Part shown: positions 1 to 6,974 of the stretch, piece after piece | How the letters are laid out: the number at the start of each line of letters is the position of its first letter | Position numbering within the stretch: the stretch's first letter is position 1 | NCBI GenBank assembly: GCA_964354655.1 | Contig: CAYHAL010000031.1 | Coordinates: forward strand, 1-13,948 | Reading direction: 5' to 3' | Source of the DNA: E44-bin46 sp964354655 | GTDB taxonomy: Bacteria; Chloroflexota; Dehalococcoidia; Dehalococcoidales; E44-bin46 | DNA length: 13,948 nt | Translations under genes and position numbers: made by a program | The notes under the pieces: model-generated | What the model was told of the DNA's origin: nothing | Databases searched by the model: none | Seen by the model: the letters and a program-made list of their open reading frames with translations, nothing else

Positions 1-79
1 CCTCAAGAGGGGGCATTTACCGAGAGCCATAGATTAGATGACCATGATTTATTGTTGGGGGTGGAAAGGCTGGGGTGAC

Positions 80-1189
80 TTATGGTGGTGGGCTTTGGGT
101 AAGTGTAGCATAGGCAGTATTCTCAGTATTACCCCGCCAGAAGACAATTTTTACACTTTGTCCAATTTGGCGGGCGTGTATTGCTTTGATTAAGTCCTGG
201 GCAGTGGATATCTCCTCATCATCCAGGCTGACAATGACATCCCCTGGTTCAATGCCAGCTTGAGCAGCTGGGCTGTCAGGACCTACATAGGTAACAAAGG
301 CACCTTTATCTATGGCTAGCTTATACCACCAAACCATGGTTGGGTTTACATCTGAAAGCTGTACGCCTAAGTAGGAGCGAATTACATAGCCGTTTACAAT
401 TAATTGGTTGATAACAGGGATAGCGGCGTTGATGCTTATGGCGTAGCCCATACCCTCAACACCGACCATGGCAACTTTAGCGCTGGTAATGCCGATTACC
501 TCTCCAGCCATATTGACTAAAGGTCCGCCACTATTACCGGGATTGATAGCGGCGTCAGTCTCGATAAGGTCGTCTAGCGTCTCTCCTGCGGATACAGGCA
601 GAGAAACCCCGAGGCGGCTAATCCACCCCCCTTTCATGCCTATCCCCATGCCTAGTGAATTACCGATGGCGGCTACCTGCTCCCCAATCTTTAATACGGA
701 AGAGTCTCCAATATCGGCTGCCGGTAGGTTTTGAGCGTCAATCTTGACTATAGCCAGGTCAGTAAGCGGGTCAGTGCTTACCGCCTGAGCCGGGAAGGTG
801 CTACCATCGTCTAGGGTTATAGTGACCGTTTCGGCTCCGGCGACTACATGATTATTGGTTACGATAACTCCATCCTGGTTTATAATCCACCCCGAGCCGG
901 CGGCGACATCAGTCTTGATAGCCACTACCGAAGGCTTGACCTTAGCCACTACGGCAACATAATCAGGCAACCGTGGAGCATTACTCTCGGTGGATGGCGG
1001 GCTCCAGTTGGGGTTAATTGGGGTGGCAGTAGAAGGGGGGGTAGGTGGTGACGAAGTCGTTGGAGGCGGTGGCGAAGTCGTTGGAGGTGGGGTCACTGGA
1101 AGGGATGGGAGGGAACAACCTACACTTAGGGTAAGAGATAGGATGAGGATAAGGGGAATTATCAGGTATTTTGTTTTTACCCGGTTCAT
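80..1189 (-). CDS. htrA: HtrA/DegP-like trypsin-fold serine protease, predicted lipoprotein with one PDZ domain
   Basis: A 369-residue protein that should degrade or refold damaged proteins outside the membrane. Residues 1-24 form a lipoprotein signal (basic N-terminus, Leu/Ile-rich core) ending in the lipobox LSVGC, with Cys25 as the lipid anchor. Residues 30-66 are a Pro/Thr/Ser linker. The S1C protease domain follows with a complete triad: His114 in TNNHVV, Asp144 in LTDLAIVKI and Ser220 in NPGNSGGPL. A single PDZ domain (about 273-355, with AGIEPGDVI) closes the protein. The start is supported by AAAGG just upstream of the ATG. The gene lies downstream of trpB2 in the same direction but is separated by a strong hairpin, so it is probably transcribed separately. 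The family call is secure; substrates are unknown. Confidence 0.93.
   Translation of the reverse strand: MNRVKTKYLIIPLILILSLTLSVGCSLPSLPVTPPPTTSPPPPTTSSPPTPPSTATPINPNWSPPSTESNAPRLPDYVAVVAKVKPSVVAIKTDVAAGSGWIINQDGVIVTNNHVVAGAETVTITLDDGSTFPAQAVSTDPLTDLAIVKIDAQNLPAADIGDSSVLKIGEQVAAIGNSLGMGIGMKGGWISRLGVSLPVSAGETLDDLIETDAAINPGNSGGPLVNMAGEVIGITSAKVAMVGVEGMGYAISINAAIPVINQLIVNGYVIRSYLGVQLSDVNPTMVWWYKLAIDKGAFVTYVGPDSPAAQAGIEPGDVIVSLDDEEISTAQDLIKAIHARQIGQSVKIVFWRGNTENTAYATLTQSPPP
1044..1085 (-). repeat. 21-bp tandem repeat, two copies, in the protease linker
   Basis: Two adjacent 21-bp units match at 19 of 21 positions and encode the Pro/Thr-rich linker between the lipid anchor and the protease domain. 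The unit is seven codons, so copy-number change would alter linker length without shifting frame. Confidence 0.7.
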
Positions 1190-1237
1190 TGCCTTTCAAT
1201 TATAGCATAAGGGTAAAACTGGAACAAAAAGGATTAG

Positions 1238-1270
1238 TTATCCCCCTCCCTTACTAAGGGAGGGGGATAA
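1238..1270 (-). terminator. Perfect hairpin (15-bp arms, 3-nt loop) between trpB2 and the protease gene
   Basis: The arm TTATCCCCCTCCCTT is followed by ACT and its exact reverse complement. It lies 20 bases past the trpB2 stop on the minus strand. No uninterrupted U-run follows directly; a short run of five T comes about 7 bases later on the minus strand. I read it as the 3' end of the T-box/trpX/trpB2 transcript, but it could also be a dispersed intergenic palindrome. Confidence 0.55.
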
Positions 1271-1290
1271 TTGGTAGATGCCTTGTTAAT

Positions 1291-2652
1291 CTATGCCTCG
1301 GGTACTTCGGGCAGTGAAGCCAGTGCCTGCTTTACCTTTTCCGCAGGGTATTCATAATCCTGCAGCCTGCCGGAGAGGTACTCATCATAGGCAGCCAGGT
1401 CAAAATGCCCGTGCCCACTATGAGCTATCAGGATAGTTTTTGACTTGCCTGATTCCTTGCATTTGAGGGCTTCATCAATGGCTACCTTGAGGTCATGGCA
1501 TGGCTCTGGGGCGGTAATAATACCCTCGGTTCGGGCAAACTTCACTCCAGCCTCAAAGACAGGGATTTGATACTCAGCCCTGGCCTCAATTAAGCCCAGC
1601 CGGTAAAGGTGGCAGACGATTGGTGCCATACCGTGGTAGCGCAGCCCACCGGCGTGGATTGGGGATGGGATAAAATCATGGCCAAGGGTGTACATCTTAA
1701 GTATCGGCGCCAGGCCAGCGATATCCCCGTAGTCCCAGGTATAGGGGCCCTTGGTCAGGCTGGGGCAGGCTTGAGGCTCAACACAGATGATGCGCATGTC
1801 TGGTTTCTTGCCACTGAGCTTGTCTCTAATCCAGGGCAGGAACTGACCGGCGAAATTTGAACCGCCACCAACACAGCCGATGATGATATCGGGGTAGGCG
1901 TCTGCCATCTCCATCTGTTTTCTCGTCTCCTCCCCGATGATGGTCTGGTGGAGCAGGACATGGTTGGCGACACTGCCTATGGAGTACTTGGTATCATCAC
2001 GGGCGAAGGCATCCTCACATGCTTCGCTGATGGCAATCCCTAGGCTTCCAGGATGGTTGGGATTCTCAGCTAGAAGACGTCGTCCGACCTCAGTGTCCTC
2101 ACTGGGGCTGGGTACAACCTTAGCCCCCCAGGTCTCCATCAGGATGCGGCGGTAGGGCTTCTGTTGATAGCTTACCCTGACCATGTAGACCTTGCATTCC
2201 AGACCGAAGAAGGCGCAGCCCAGAGCCAAGGCACTCCCCCACTGCCCGGCACCAGTCTCAGTGCTCAGGCGCTTGAACCCCTCTTTCTTGGCATAGTAGG
2301 CTTGAGGAATGGCAGTGTTCGGCTTGTGACTGCCCGCCTGGCTGGTTCCCTCGTATTTATAGAAAATCTTGGCTGGTGTATCCAGAGCCTTCTCTAGTCG
2401 GTACGCTCGGTGCAAAACCGTCGGTCTGTAGGTGCGGTAAGCAGCCAGCACCTCTTCTGGAATTTCAATATAGCGCTCTTTACTGAACTCCTGCTCATTA
2501 ATAGCCTCAGGGAAGAGAGGCGGGGGTAGGCGGGTAGGCTCTTTAGTGACGGGATGACGTATAGGTGGTAGCGGCTCAGGTAAGTCAGCCTGAATGTTGT
2601 ACCAGTGAGTTGGCATGTCCTTCTGGTCAAGAAAGTACATGGTTCGTTCCAT
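1291..2652 (-). CDS. trpB2: TrpB2-type tryptophan synthase beta chain (TrpB-like, PLP-dependent)
   Basis: A 453-residue fold-type II PLP enzyme that should join indole and L-serine to give L-tryptophan in the cytoplasm. Its length and N-terminal extension fit the TrpB2 group rather than the ~400-residue TrpB1. Visible motifs are the PLP lysine Lys110 in GSHKPNTA, ETGAGQWG (132-139), and the phosphate-binding loop GGGSN (262-266). The start is fixed by AAAGGAGG five bases before the ATG at 2652. The gene follows the TrpX-like gene after a 23-bp gap and shares its Trp T-box, so it is controlled by tRNA-Trp charging. No trpA or other trp gene is visible here. TrpB2 is known from family work to act on free indole without TrpA in several organisms, so an indole-salvage role is likely but inferred. 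Confidence 0.93.
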   Translation of the reverse strand: MERTMYFLDQKDMPTHWYNIQADLPEPLPPIRHPVTKEPTRLPPPLFPEAINEQEFSKERYIEIPEEVLAAYRTYRPTVLHRAYRLEKALDTPAKIFYKYEGTSQAGSHKPNTAIPQAYYAKKEGFKRLSTETGAGQWGSALALGCAFFGLECKVYMVRVSYQQKPYRRILMETWGAKVVPSPSEDTEVGRRLLAENPNHPGSLGIAISEACEDAFARDDTKYSIGSVANHVLLHQTIIGEETRKQMEMADAYPDIIIGCVGGGSNFAGQFLPWIRDKLSGKKPDMRIICVEPQACPSLTKGPYTWDYGDIAGLAPILKMYTLGHDFIPSPIHAGGLRYHGMAPIVCHLYRLGLIEARAEYQIPVFEAGVKFARTEGIITAPEPCHDLKVAIDEALKCKESGKSKTILIAHSGHGHFDLAAYDEYLSGRLQDYEYPAEKVKQALASLPEVPEA

Positions 2653-2675
2653 TTTTGCCTCCTTTAAGTTCTATA

Positions 2676-3581
2676 TTACTGATATATCTTGGTTGCCTTG
2701 TCCAGGAGGGACTGAGGAATAGTGGTACCCATTCTCTGTGCTGCCCCTGTGTTGAAAAACATGTTTATGGTGGTGAAGGTAGCAACCGGGATGTTACACG
2801 GGTCTTCCCCCCGCAGTATCCGGGCTGCCATATGGCTACCTATTTCCCCTAATTCCTCATTGGTGTAATAAATAGCAGCAACTGCCCCTCTCTCGACCGA
2901 GTCTCCATCTGGAGCAAAGTATGGGATGTCATACTCTTCACAAACCGATATCAACCCCTCAAGACCGGCTACTGTTGTATTACACATAGGGCTCCACGCC
3001 ACATCAGCTCTACCAACTAATGACATTGCTGCGCTCTGTACATCAGCAGTTGTCGAGACGTTAGCCTCAATTACCTGAAGGCCGAATTCGGGTGCCAAGC
3101 TCTTGAGCTCATTCACTGTCTTAGTATTACTCTCGTCGCCAGCGTTGTAGACTGCCCCTAGCACCTTAGCCTCAGGGCATATCTCCTTAATTATCTCTAG
3201 CTGGGGCCTGACGGGGACATAATCACTAACCCCAGTTATATGAAGTCCAGGACGATAAGGCGCTTCCCAGCTTTCAACTATGCCACTTTGTACCGGGTCG
3301 GTAACGGCAATAAAGATGATGGGTATATCGGTGCCCTCAGCGGCAGAGCAAGCTGCCTGAGTACAAGGGGTGGTTATGGAGACAATCAAGTCCTTCGGTT
3401 CGGTAGCAAACTTATCGGCGATTGTCTTGGCTACCGACATATCACCCTCAGGGTTAAGGATGTCATATTCTACATTTACTCCTTCAACGAACCCCTCCTC
3501 AGTCATACCCTTGATGAAGCCCCCACGTATAGCATCCAGGGCTGGATGGGTAACTATCTGAGTTACACCAATTTTATACAT
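2676..3581 (-). CDS. trpX: TrpX-like ABC transporter substrate-binding protein (signal peptide broken upstream)
   Basis: The open 301-codon body matches the COG2984/TrpX periplasmic-binding family: KIGVTQIVTHPALDAIRGG at the N-terminus, two alpha/beta lobes, and a C-terminal NTGAAQRMGTTIPQSLL typical of the family. It should bind tryptophan or a related ligand outside the membrane and hand it to an ABC permease, but no permease or ATPase gene is in the window. The ATG at 3581 is unlikely to be the ancestral start. Upstream codons in the same frame read A-S-G-C-A-P-K-E-H, a lipobox, preceded by a TGA and, further up, a frameshift (see 3582-3684). As it stands, only a cytoplasmic form could be made from 3581, where AAAGGA offers a fortuitous ribosome site. 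The T-box with specifier UGG supports the tryptophan assignment. Confidence 0.85.
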   Translation of the reverse strand: MYKIGVTQIVTHPALDAIRGGFIKGMTEEGFVEGVNVEYDILNPEGDMSVAKTIADKFATEPKDLIVSITTPCTQAACSAAEGTDIPIIFIAVTDPVQSGIVESWEAPYRPGLHITGVSDYVPVRPQLEIIKEICPEAKVLGAVYNAGDESNTKTVNELKSLAPEFGLQVIEANVSTTADVQSAAMSLVGRADVAWSPMCNTTVAGLEGLISVCEEYDIPYFAPDGDSVERGAVAAIYYTNEELGEIGSHMAARILRGEDPCNIPVATFTTINMFFNTGAAQRMGTTIPQSLLDKATKIYQ

Positions 3582-3684
3582 ATGTTCCTTTGGGGCACAA
3601 CCGCTGGCTCAAGGTAGGGCTACAGCCAAGATTAGCATCAAGGTAATACCAATAACTACTCTGAATAGTTTTTTTGTTTGTCAT
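3582..3684 (-). pseudogene. Disrupted lipoprotein signal peptide of the TrpX-like gene
   Basis: A canonical AAGGAG (3691-3697) sits seven bases before an ATG at 3684, the evident original start. That frame runs ATG-ACA-AAC and then into a run of seven A (complement of 3669-3675). Removing one A gives M-T-N-K-K-L-F-R followed by the hydrophobic core VVIGITLMLILAVAL and the lipobox ASGC, in frame with the binding protein. Without that change the ATG frame produces a non-hydrophobic peptide. In the hydrophobic frame a TGA (3609-3611) also separates the core from ASGC. Two independent lesions within about 75 bases therefore block export. Whether they are genuine or sequencing errors cannot be settled from the window. 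Confidence 0.8.
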
Positions 3685-3738
3685 CTAAAAACTCCTTATT
3701 ATTTTTTAGTTTTATAGTGCTTGTCTGTTATTCTTTTC

Positions 3739-3754
3739 GGCCCCAAAAGGGGCC
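3739..3754 (-). other. GC-rich hairpin in the leader between T-box terminator and trpX
   Basis: GGCCCC-TTTT-GGGGCC is a perfect 6-bp-arm, 4-nt-loop hairpin on the transcript. It has no U-tract on the minus strand. It may stabilise the processed mRNA 5' end or act as a second pause site; its role is unknown. Confidence 0.5.
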
Positions 3755-3761
3755 ACCATCT

Positions 3762-3772
3762 ATGTAACATAA
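3762..3772. repeat. 11-bp direct repeat ATGTAACATAA, copy 1
   Basis: The same 11 bases occur at 4116-4126, where they overlap the -10 region of the T-box promoter. This copy lies between the T-box terminator and the GC hairpin and contains the near-palindrome TATGTTACATA. No good -35 is positioned to make it a second promoter. Confidence 0.5.
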
Positions 3773-3795
3773 TAAACATATTTTGCTCCTGTAAT

Positions 3796-3830
3796 AAAAA
3801 ATCTCCCGTCCCTTAAAGGGGCGAGAGATT
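3796..3830 (-). terminator. Intrinsic terminator of the T-box leader
   Basis: On the minus strand AATCTC...CCCTT pairs with AAGGG...GAGATT and is followed by six T (3801-3796). The CGCCCCTT part of the 5' arm is the same segment that pairs with AAGGG and GCG of the T-box in the antiterminator, so the two structures exclude each other. Confidence 0.92.
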
Positions 3831-4108
3831 CTTCCGCGGTGCCACCCTTCTTAGCTTAACTCCACACGCCTGAATTATAAGCTATCTCTTTCAGGTACAG
3901 AGGTCATACTATTTACCTCAATACCCCGGGATTTGATAACGCTTCCCTGGCGACAAAACCTATTTGCTAGCCAATTTAGCTGCTTTCAGTTTGCGGCTCC
4001 CAAGTCCATTCAGCTTCTGCGCTGGCATCGGTTCACACCTTACCCGACTCTCTGTGCCTCGCTTTGAAGCCTACTAGTCTTGTTCCCAGCCTTTACTGTA
4101 TTCTATTG
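3796..4108 (-). promoter_or_regulatory. Tryptophan-specific T-box riboswitch leader
   Basis: The leader senses uncharged tRNA-Trp and lets transcription enter trpX-trpB2 when tryptophan is short. The conserved T-box AAGGGTGGCACCGCGG lies at 3849-3834; its UGGCACC bulge would pair with the tRNA acceptor end. AAGGG (3849-3845) and the following GCG pair with CCCTT (3820-3816) and CGC (3823-3821) to form the antiterminator. In Stem I, GGCTTC (4071-4066) pairs with GAAGCT (4017-4012), flanking an internal loop with AGTA (4075-4072) on one side and GAA-TGG-A on the other. The specifier is therefore UGG (4008-4006), the tryptophan codon, followed by the usual purine. The lower stem pairs CAAG with CTTG. 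The distal Stem I bears AGAGAG and GGTGTGAACC as in other T-boxes. Confidence 0.95.
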
Positions 4109-4114
4109 TCTAAA

Positions 4115-4143
4115 AATGTAACATAACACTGATTATTTGTCAA
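4115..4143 (-). promoter_or_regulatory. Sigma-A-type promoter of the T-box/trpX/trpB2 transcript
   Basis: TTGACA (4143-4138), a 17-bp spacer and TACATT (4120-4115) place the start of transcription near 4108, just upstream of the T-box Stem I. The -35 is a perfect consensus. Confidence 0.8.
4116..4126. repeat. 11-bp direct repeat ATGTAACATAA, copy 2 (over the -10 region)
   Basis: Identical to 3762-3772. It covers the end of the spacer and most of the -10 element of the T-box promoter, a position where a repressor site could act. Confidence 0.5.
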
Positions 4144-4158
4144 TAGCTTTACAGGTGA

Positions 4159-4188
4159 CGGACATAGGTGTGCTTGATGGTGTATAAT
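4159..4188 (+). promoter_or_regulatory. Putative promoter of the RAM-domain gene and the downstream kinase-racemase unit
   Basis: A perfect TATAAT (4183-4188) is preceded at 18 bp by CGGACA (4159-4164), which matches four of six -35 positions. It lies back to back with the T-box promoter and 61 bp upstream of the first ATG. Confidence 0.5.
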
Positions 4189-4249
4189 TGGTAATACTGG
4201 ATTATTTGACTATAAGCTAGCAACTAGGGGTAGATAGGAGGTGAATTCA

Positions 4250-4489
4250 ATGGCAGCCAAGGCCTTTGTTCTAATCGAAACCGCAGTGGGCAGAAGCAAG
4301 GAGGTTGTTGCTGCGCTGCGTCAGCTAGAAGGAGTGAAATCGGTTGATACTGTAACCGGACCTTACGATGTTATTGCAGTAGTAGAAGGCAGAAACTTGA
4401 ATGATGTTGGCGACTTAGTTACTGGCAAAATCCATCCTATAGTTGGTATTACCAGAACTGTAACCTGCCTAACCATAGCCGCTGCTTAA
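4250..4489 (+). CDS. Stand-alone RAM domain protein (Lrp/AsnC ligand-binding fold)
   Basis: A 79-residue protein consisting only of the Lrp/AsnC effector-binding (RAM) domain, with AFVLIETAVGRSKEV at the start and the typical GPYDVIAVVEG segment around residues 37-47. The usual N-terminal helix-turn-helix is absent, so it cannot be a classical DNA-binding regulator by itself. Family members form beta-sandwich dimers and higher oligomers that bind amino acids. The start was chosen at 4250 because AGGAGGTG (4236-4243) lies eight bases upstream; the in-frame GTG at 4241 overlaps this ribosome site. It is followed after 55 bp by glycerate kinase in the same direction. It could sense an amino acid or serve as a partner of a full-length regulator elsewhere; no ligand can be named. 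Confidence 0.85.
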   Translation: MAAKAFVLIETAVGRSKEVVAALRQLEGVKSVDTVTGPYDVIAVVEGRNLNDVGDLVTGKIHPIVGITRTVTCLTIAAA

Positions 4490-4544
4490 CCGGTCACTTT
4501 TTGATTTCAAATCTAAATATGTCAGTCTATGAAGAGCGGATACC

Positions 4545-5705
4545 ATGAAGGTGGTTATCGCCCCACAGGGCTTTAAGGGGAATCTTACTGCCCTTCAAGT
4601 ATCTCGGGCTATTGATAGAGGGATTAAGCGTGTAATTCCTGACGTGATGACTGCTCTGGTACCGATGGCTGATGGCGGGGAGGGAACGACACAAGCCCTG
4701 GTTGATGCTATTGGAGGGGAGATGGTGCCAGTGGAGGTAACCGACCCGATGGGAGGGCGGGTCATTGCCCAGTGGGGATTTCTGAGTGATGGGGTTACTG
4801 CTGTTATTGAGATGGCCGCTGCCTCTGGTCTTAGCTTAGTCTCTCCCCAGGAGCGTAATCCGTTGTTGGCTACTACCTACGGCACTGGAGGGTTAATCCG
4901 TGATGCCCTGGAAAAGGGCTGCCGGAAATTCATCATTGGCGTTGGTGGCAGTGCTACCAATGATGGTGGCGCTGGAATGGCTCAGGCCTTGGGTGTCAAT
5001 TTGTTTGACGCTAAAGGAAGGTCTATCGCTTGGGGTGGGGCGGCACTGGCTGACCTAGAGAAAATCGATATTACATCTATAGACCCACGCCTAGCTGATT
5101 GCGATGTCCTCTTGGCTTGTGACGTTACTAATCCGCTTTGTGGTCCTGATGGGGCATCTTGTGTTTATGGTTCCCAGAAGGGGGCTAGTGCGGAGATGGT
5201 AGTTCAGCTTGATGCGGCATTAGCTCACTATGCTGATGTTATTAAAAGGGACCTCAATATTGACATTAGGGATGTTCCTGGAGCCGGGGCAGCCGGGGGG
5301 TTGGGGGCTGGGCTGATTGTTTTTCTTAAGGCTAAAGTACTACCTGGGGTGGATGTTGTTATCCAAGCCACCGGTCTTGTTGAGCATCTGAAAGACGCTG
5401 CCCTTGTCTTTACCGGTGAGGGTAGAATTGATAACCAAACAGCCTGTGGCAAGACACCGGTAGGGGTGGCTCGAAGAGCCAAGGAGTTTGGCTTACCGGT
5501 CATAGCTATCGCTGGCGAGATTGGCAGTGGTTATCAAGCGGTCTATGGGCAGGGAATAGACACTGTTTTCAGTATCGCTCCTGGGCCTATCAGCTTTAGC
5601 CAATCTACGGAGATGGCGGAAGAGCTAATCACCGATGTTGCCGAGCGCGCCATTCGGTTATTTATGTGTAGCAGGCGGCAGGGTCGCAAAATATTAAGGA
5701 GGTAG
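4545..5705 (+). CDS. glxK: Glycerate 2-kinase (GlxK/GarK family)
   Basis: A 386-residue cytoplasmic kinase predicted to phosphorylate D-glycerate with ATP to 2-phosphoglycerate, feeding lower glycolysis. The family N-terminus is present as APQGFKGNLTA (usual form APDSFKGSLSA), followed by PMADGGEGT (residues 42-50), the glycine-rich GVGGSATNDGGAG segment and a C-terminal GEGRIDNQT motif. Length agrees with the family. The ribosome site is weak (GAGCGGA). It is separated by 3 bp from the LarA-family gene, so the two are almost certainly co-transcribed and probably translationally coupled. This context suggests that the kinase may act on a hydroxyacid interconverted by the racemase. The first motif deviates (Asp to Gln, Ser to Gly), which may or may not affect substrate choice. 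Confidence 0.92.
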   Translation: MKVVIAPQGFKGNLTALQVSRAIDRGIKRVIPDVMTALVPMADGGEGTTQALVDAIGGEMVPVEVTDPMGGRVIAQWGFLSDGVTAVIEMAAASGLSLVSPQERNPLLATTYGTGGLIRDALEKGCRKFIIGVGGSATNDGGAGMAQALGVNLFDAKGRSIAWGGAALADLEKIDITSIDPRLADCDVLLACDVTNPLCGPDGASCVYGSQKGASAEMVVQLDAALAHYADVIKRDLNIDIRDVPGAGAAGGLGAGLIVFLKAKVLPGVDVVIQATGLVEHLKDAALVFTGEGRIDNQTACGKTPVGVARRAKEFGLPVIAIAGEIGSGYQAVYGQGIDTVFSIAPGPISFSQSTEMAEELITDVAERAIRLFMCSRRQGRKILRR

Positions 5706-5708
5706 CTA

Positions 5709-6974
5709 ATGCCTGTCATCAGGTTACCTCAACTAGCCTGGTACGGGACTAAAGAACTTGAGCTTCTTCTACCTGATAGTTGGCAGGTAGAGTTCTATAA
5801 TATGGCTGGTTTTGACCGCCCAGCTATGAAGCCGGGCGAAATTAAGGTCGCCATAACTAATCTAATTGGCTCGCCACCTATAAGGGAGCTTGCCCGAGGA
5901 AAGAGTGAGGTTGTCATTATATTTGATGATATGACCCGGGTTACCAGGGTGGCTGAGTTAGTGCCTTTTGTTCTGGAAGAGCTGGCTGAGGCTGGAATCT
6001 CGGATAATAAAATTCGGTTCATCTGTGCCGTAGGCACTCATATGGCGTGGGATAGGTTGAGTTTTGTTAACAAGCTTGGTGAAGCCACCTTAGCCAGATT
6101 CCCCGTTTACAATCACAATCCCTTTGATAATTGCACCTATGTTGGTACTACCAGCTATGGAACTGATATTTACATCAATGCCGAGGTAACGAAGTGCGAC
6201 CTTAAGATTGCTATTGGCTCGGTAGTCCCTCATCCCAATACCGGGTTTGGTGGCGGGGGTAAGATTATTCTGCCTGGGGTATGCTCGGTGGAGACTATTG
6301 AGCATTTTCATCGTCTAGAAGCTGAATTCAAGCAGAAGTACTCCGCCAAGCTGATTTCGGGAATGGGAGTCTTTGATGATAACCCCTTGCGACGTGATAT
6401 TGAAGAGGCTACTGCTCTAGCCGGTCTGGATGTAAAGATAGACTGCCTAGTTAATAACTGGGGGGAGACGGTAGCCATCTTTGCCGGGGCTCCAAAACCA
6501 ACCTGGGCAGCGGCGGTCAGTGAAGCCAAGGCTCATTACCTCACCCCTGAGACGGAAGGGGAGGGGGTTATCATCGCCAACACCTTCGCCAAAGCCAACG
6601 AAGCCATCCTGGTTGGCTTGAATACTGCTTTTAGTGCCGTGGGTGATAATGGCGCAGATGTTGTCCTTATCGCTAACGCCCCCGGTGGGCAGGTTACTCA
6701 TTATTTACTGGGTGATTTTGGTAAAACAACCAGTGGGAAGCTGAAGTCGCTGGCTAAAGTCCCTGGAAATGTCAATCATGTGATTATCTATACCGAATAC
6801 CCTGATATTGCCGGTCGCGGCAACATCGAGAAGTCAGATAAGGTTTTGTTTATACATAGTTGGGACGAGGTTCTGCAGGCTCTTCAGCAATTTCACCGGG
6901 CTGAGAATAAGGTAGCAGTGCTTCCCAACGCCGAGATTCAATACTTTCTTTCCCAAATCAAAGCGAGGAGATGA
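5709..6974 (+). CDS. larA: LarA-family (DUF2088) nickel-pincer 2-hydroxyacid racemase/epimerase
   Basis: A 421-residue protein of the lactate racemase family, whose enzymes use the nickel-pincer nucleotide (NPN) cofactor for hydride-transfer racemisation of 2-hydroxyacids. The characteristic residues are all visible: Asp74 and Arg77 in DDMTRVT, His111 in GTH, His175 in VVPHPNTGF, Lys185 in GGGGKIILPG (cofactor tether) and His199/His201 in EHFHR. These positions closely follow those of Lactobacillus LarA (72, 75, 108, 174, 184, 200, from memory). LarB, LarC and LarE, needed to build NPN, are not in the window. It is packed between glycerate kinase (3 bp gap) and a DUF1893 gene (4-bp ATGA overlap). 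The actual substrate is unknown: lactate, glycerate or another hydroxyacid are all possible, and glycerate is favoured by context only. Confidence 0.9.
   Translation: MPVIRLPQLAWYGTKELELLLPDSWQVEFYNMAGFDRPAMKPGEIKVAITNLIGSPPIRELARGKSEVVIIFDDMTRVTRVAELVPFVLEELAEAGISDNKIRFICAVGTHMAWDRLSFVNKLGEATLARFPVYNHNPFDNCTYVGTTSYGTDIYINAEVTKCDLKIAIGSVVPHPNTGFGGGGKIILPGVCSVETIEHFHRLEAEFKQKYSAKLISGMGVFDDNPLRRDIEEATALAGLDVKIDCLVNNWGETVAIFAGAPKPTWAAAVSEAKAHYLTPETEGEGVIIANTFAKANEAILVGLNTAFSAVGDNGADVVLIANAPGGQVTHYLLGDFGKTTSGKLKSLAKVPGNVNHVIIYTEYPDIAGRGNIEKSDKVLFIHSWDEVLQALQQFHRAENKVAVLPNAEIQYFLSQIKARR

Noticed and set aside
1..79. Left edge of the window
   Set aside because: No gene, hairpin or promoter that I can support was seen in these 79 bases beyond the protease stop codon.
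1199..1204. TATAAT before the HtrA-like gene as its -10 element
   Set aside because: It is only about 10 bases from the ATG, would place the start inside the ribosome site, and no convincing -35 is at the right distance.
3609..3611. TGA in the TrpX signal peptide as a selenocysteine codon
   Set aside because: The position is inside a signal peptide where selenocysteine has no role, a second frameshift lies upstream, and no selenocysteine insertion hairpin was recognised.
3761..3772. A second promoter after the T-box terminator, based on the repeated TACAT motif
   Set aside because: The sequence 16-18 bp upstream does not resemble a -35 element.
4241..4249. GTG at 4241 as start of the RAM-domain protein
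   Set aside because: The GTG is part of the AGGAGGTG ribosome site itself; the ATG at 4250 has correct spacing.
5228..6701. Several antisense open frames of 70-90 codons opposite glxK and larA
   Set aside because: They lie opposite strongly conserved family proteins, show no recognisable domains or ribosome sites, and are explained as shadows.
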